Of a stretch of 7,739 bases of DNA, positions 6,604-7,739 are shown in pieces. Under the pieces are notes generated by a model. That model ran no database searches, was not told where the DNA came from, and was given only the letters and a program-made list of their open reading frames with translations. Numbering within the stretch: position 1 is the stretch's first letter; each line of letters begins with the position of its first letter. The position numbers and the translations under genes were made by a program. Source of the DNA: Gammaproteobacteria bacterium (lineage in GTDB: Bacteria > Pseudomonadota > Gammaproteobacteria > GCA-001735895); assembly GCA_027293245.1 (NCBI GenBank), contig JAPUFZ010000209.1, forward strand, positions 1-7,739. Reading direction: 5' to 3'.

Positions 6604-7739
6604 TTAACAGCAGAATTTTTCGTATTTGCTTCTAATTATCTTTTCAATAATCGAAATATTTACCTCGATCTCTGCTTCAGTAAAACCGCAAAAACCCAAC
6701 AATAATCCATTCTGTGTTTCCCCCTGTGCGTAATGTGCTGATAACGCGGTGGTAATGACACCTTCACGTTTTGCCGCCTCGACAATGGCCTGATCGTCAT
6801 AATCCGCGGGTAACCTGGCGAGCAATTGCATGCCTGCAGCCTGGTCTTCGAATTCGACGATATCACCCAGCTTCTGCTGCAATAAGCTGAGCAGGAATTT
6901 TCGCCTTTCGCCGTAGATTCGTCGTACGCGTCGAATATGCCGATAGAAATCGCCGCTATCCATGAATGAGGCTAAAGCACGTTGCGACGCGGTTGCCGCT
7001 TTAACGCCAAAGCGTTCCAGGGTTTTGGCAAATCTCGGCACTAGCGCGGGCGGTGCAACCAGGAAACCCAGACGCAAACAGACCGAAAATATTTTTGAAA
7101 AGGTACCGACGTAAATGGTTCGACCGGTATTGTCAAAACCGGCGAGTGCCTGGATTGGACTGCCTGCATATCTAAATTCACTGTCGTAATCATCCTCGAT
7201 AATCCAGCTATTGGTTTGTTCGGCCCATTGCAGGAATTCCATACGCCGCAAGGGTGACATCGCGCCACCGAGTGGAAACTGATGCGAAGGCGTCAGAATA
7301 GCCATACTGGGAGATGGCTGTGATTTTTTTAACCTGGGTACTTCGACACCGCGATCATCCATGCCCAGCCAGACGGGTTTCATGCCCAGGCCTAGTACGA
7401 TGTTCCGCAGTGGTTGATAGCCCGGATTTTCCAGGCCTACATATTGCCCGCTTCCAGCGAGCGTGCGAACACAGATCTCAAGCGCGTCGATAGAGCCCGC
7501 AGTTATCAATATCTGTTCTGCGCTGGCCTGTAAACCGCGCCAGTCACGCAGATAACGGGCGATCGACTGGCGAAGTTCGATGTCACCAAACGAGTCGTCA
7601 GCTACCACTAATGCTGCGGGGGATAAACGCGCAACCCGGCTCATGCACCGTGCCCATTGTCGATAGGGAAATAAGCGTAAATCCGGGAAACCGGGGTGAA
7701 CCTGCTTTCTCGACATCGACGATATTATCGCGGGTGATT
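6604..7739 (-). CDS. MocR/PdxR-family regulator, aminotransferase-like part (5' end outside the window)
   Basis: MocR-type proteins join an N-terminal GntR winged helix to a fold-type I aminotransferase domain that binds PLP and senses an amino-containing ligand. Only the second part is visible. Its motifs include HPGFPDLRLFP at the domain entry, ENPGYQP, LTPSHQFPLG, IIEDDYDSEFRY, and TFSK, whose Lys (codon at about 7093-7095) would form the PLP Schiff base, followed by LRLGFLV. The frame remains open through the seven codons before the ATG at 7716 and runs off the edge. Family members are usually about 450-500 residues, so the DNA-binding domain probably lies beyond the window and the ATG at 7716 is probably internal. 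The gene ends with a TAA at 6604, 88 bases before the patatin start on the same strand. MocR regulators often control a neighbouring gene, usually a divergent one that would be outside this window. The target is unknown. Confidence 0.88.
   Translation of the reverse strand, partial: SPAIISSMSRKQVHPGFPDLRLFPYRQWARCMSRVARLSPAALVVADDSFGDIELRQSIARYLRDWRGLQASAEQILITAGSIDALEICVRTLAGSGQYVGLENPGYQPLRNIVLGLGMKPVWLGMDDRGVEVPRLKKSQPSPSMAILTPSHQFPLGGAMSPLRRMEFLQWAEQTNSWIIEDDYDSEFRYAGSPIQALAGFDNTGRTIYVGTFSKIFSVCLRLGFLVAPPALVPRFAKTLERFGVKAATASQRALASFMDSGDFYRHIRRVRRIYGERRKFLLSLLQQKLGDIVEFEDQAAGMQLLARLPADYDDQAIVEAAKREGVITTALSAHYAQGETQNGLLLGFCGFTEAEIEVNISIIEKIIRSKYEKFCC

Noticed and set aside
6604..7716. A complete stand-alone aminotransferase starting at 7716
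   Set aside because: The frame is open to the window edge and the residues just before and after the ATG fit the linker of MocR proteins, so a truncated view of a longer gene is more likely. A regulator lacking its DNA-binding domain cannot be fully excluded.

Overview
The window looks like chromosomal DNA of a moderately GC-rich gammaproteobacterium, possibly marine or otherwise osmotically exposed. This is inferred from a choline-sulfatase, a MocR-type regulator, a lipobox lipoprotein, a secreted patatin, and GGGGTCA palindromic repeats like those linked to REP-associated (IS200/Y1-type) transposases in such genomes. No species can be assigned.

Layout. Positions 1-223 are AT-rich and contain no supportable gene. 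A near-consensus sigma-70 promoter lies at 220-248. It overlaps the start of a 3' gene remnant (224-373) that resembles the C-terminus of a SAM-dependent methyltransferase. A plus-strand cluster follows: a GFA/CENP-V-type zinc protein interrupted by an in-frame amber codon (404-763), choline-sulfatase BetC (782-2320), and a lipoprotein of the NAPE-PLD type (2320-3405) whose longest frame overlaps betC by one base. The convergent intergenic region 3406-3674 carries several GGGGTCA-centred palindromes and an identical 32-base direct repeat. On the minus strand are a large exported patatin-like phospholipase with a beta-rich, barrel-like C-terminus (3675-6515) and the aminotransferase-like part of a MocR/PdxR-family regulator (6604 to the right edge). 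The regulator's N-terminal DNA-binding part would lie outside the window.

How the genes may work together. BetC releases choline from choline-O-sulfate in the cytoplasm. The NAPE-PLD homologue is predicted to cleave phospholipid headgroups from a membrane-anchored position, and the patatin is predicted to remove acyl chains in the cell envelope. GFA proteins have been linked to formaldehyde, which is also released when choline carbon is oxidised through dimethylglycine and sarcosine. A shared headgroup and lipid-salvage theme is therefore plausible, but it is inferred from gene neighbourhood only. No undescribed defence system, CRISPR array, tRNA or rRNA was seen. The most unusual items are the broken GFA gene at the head of the cluster, the bacterial NAPE-PLD homologue behind betC, the large patatin architecture and the nested repeats.
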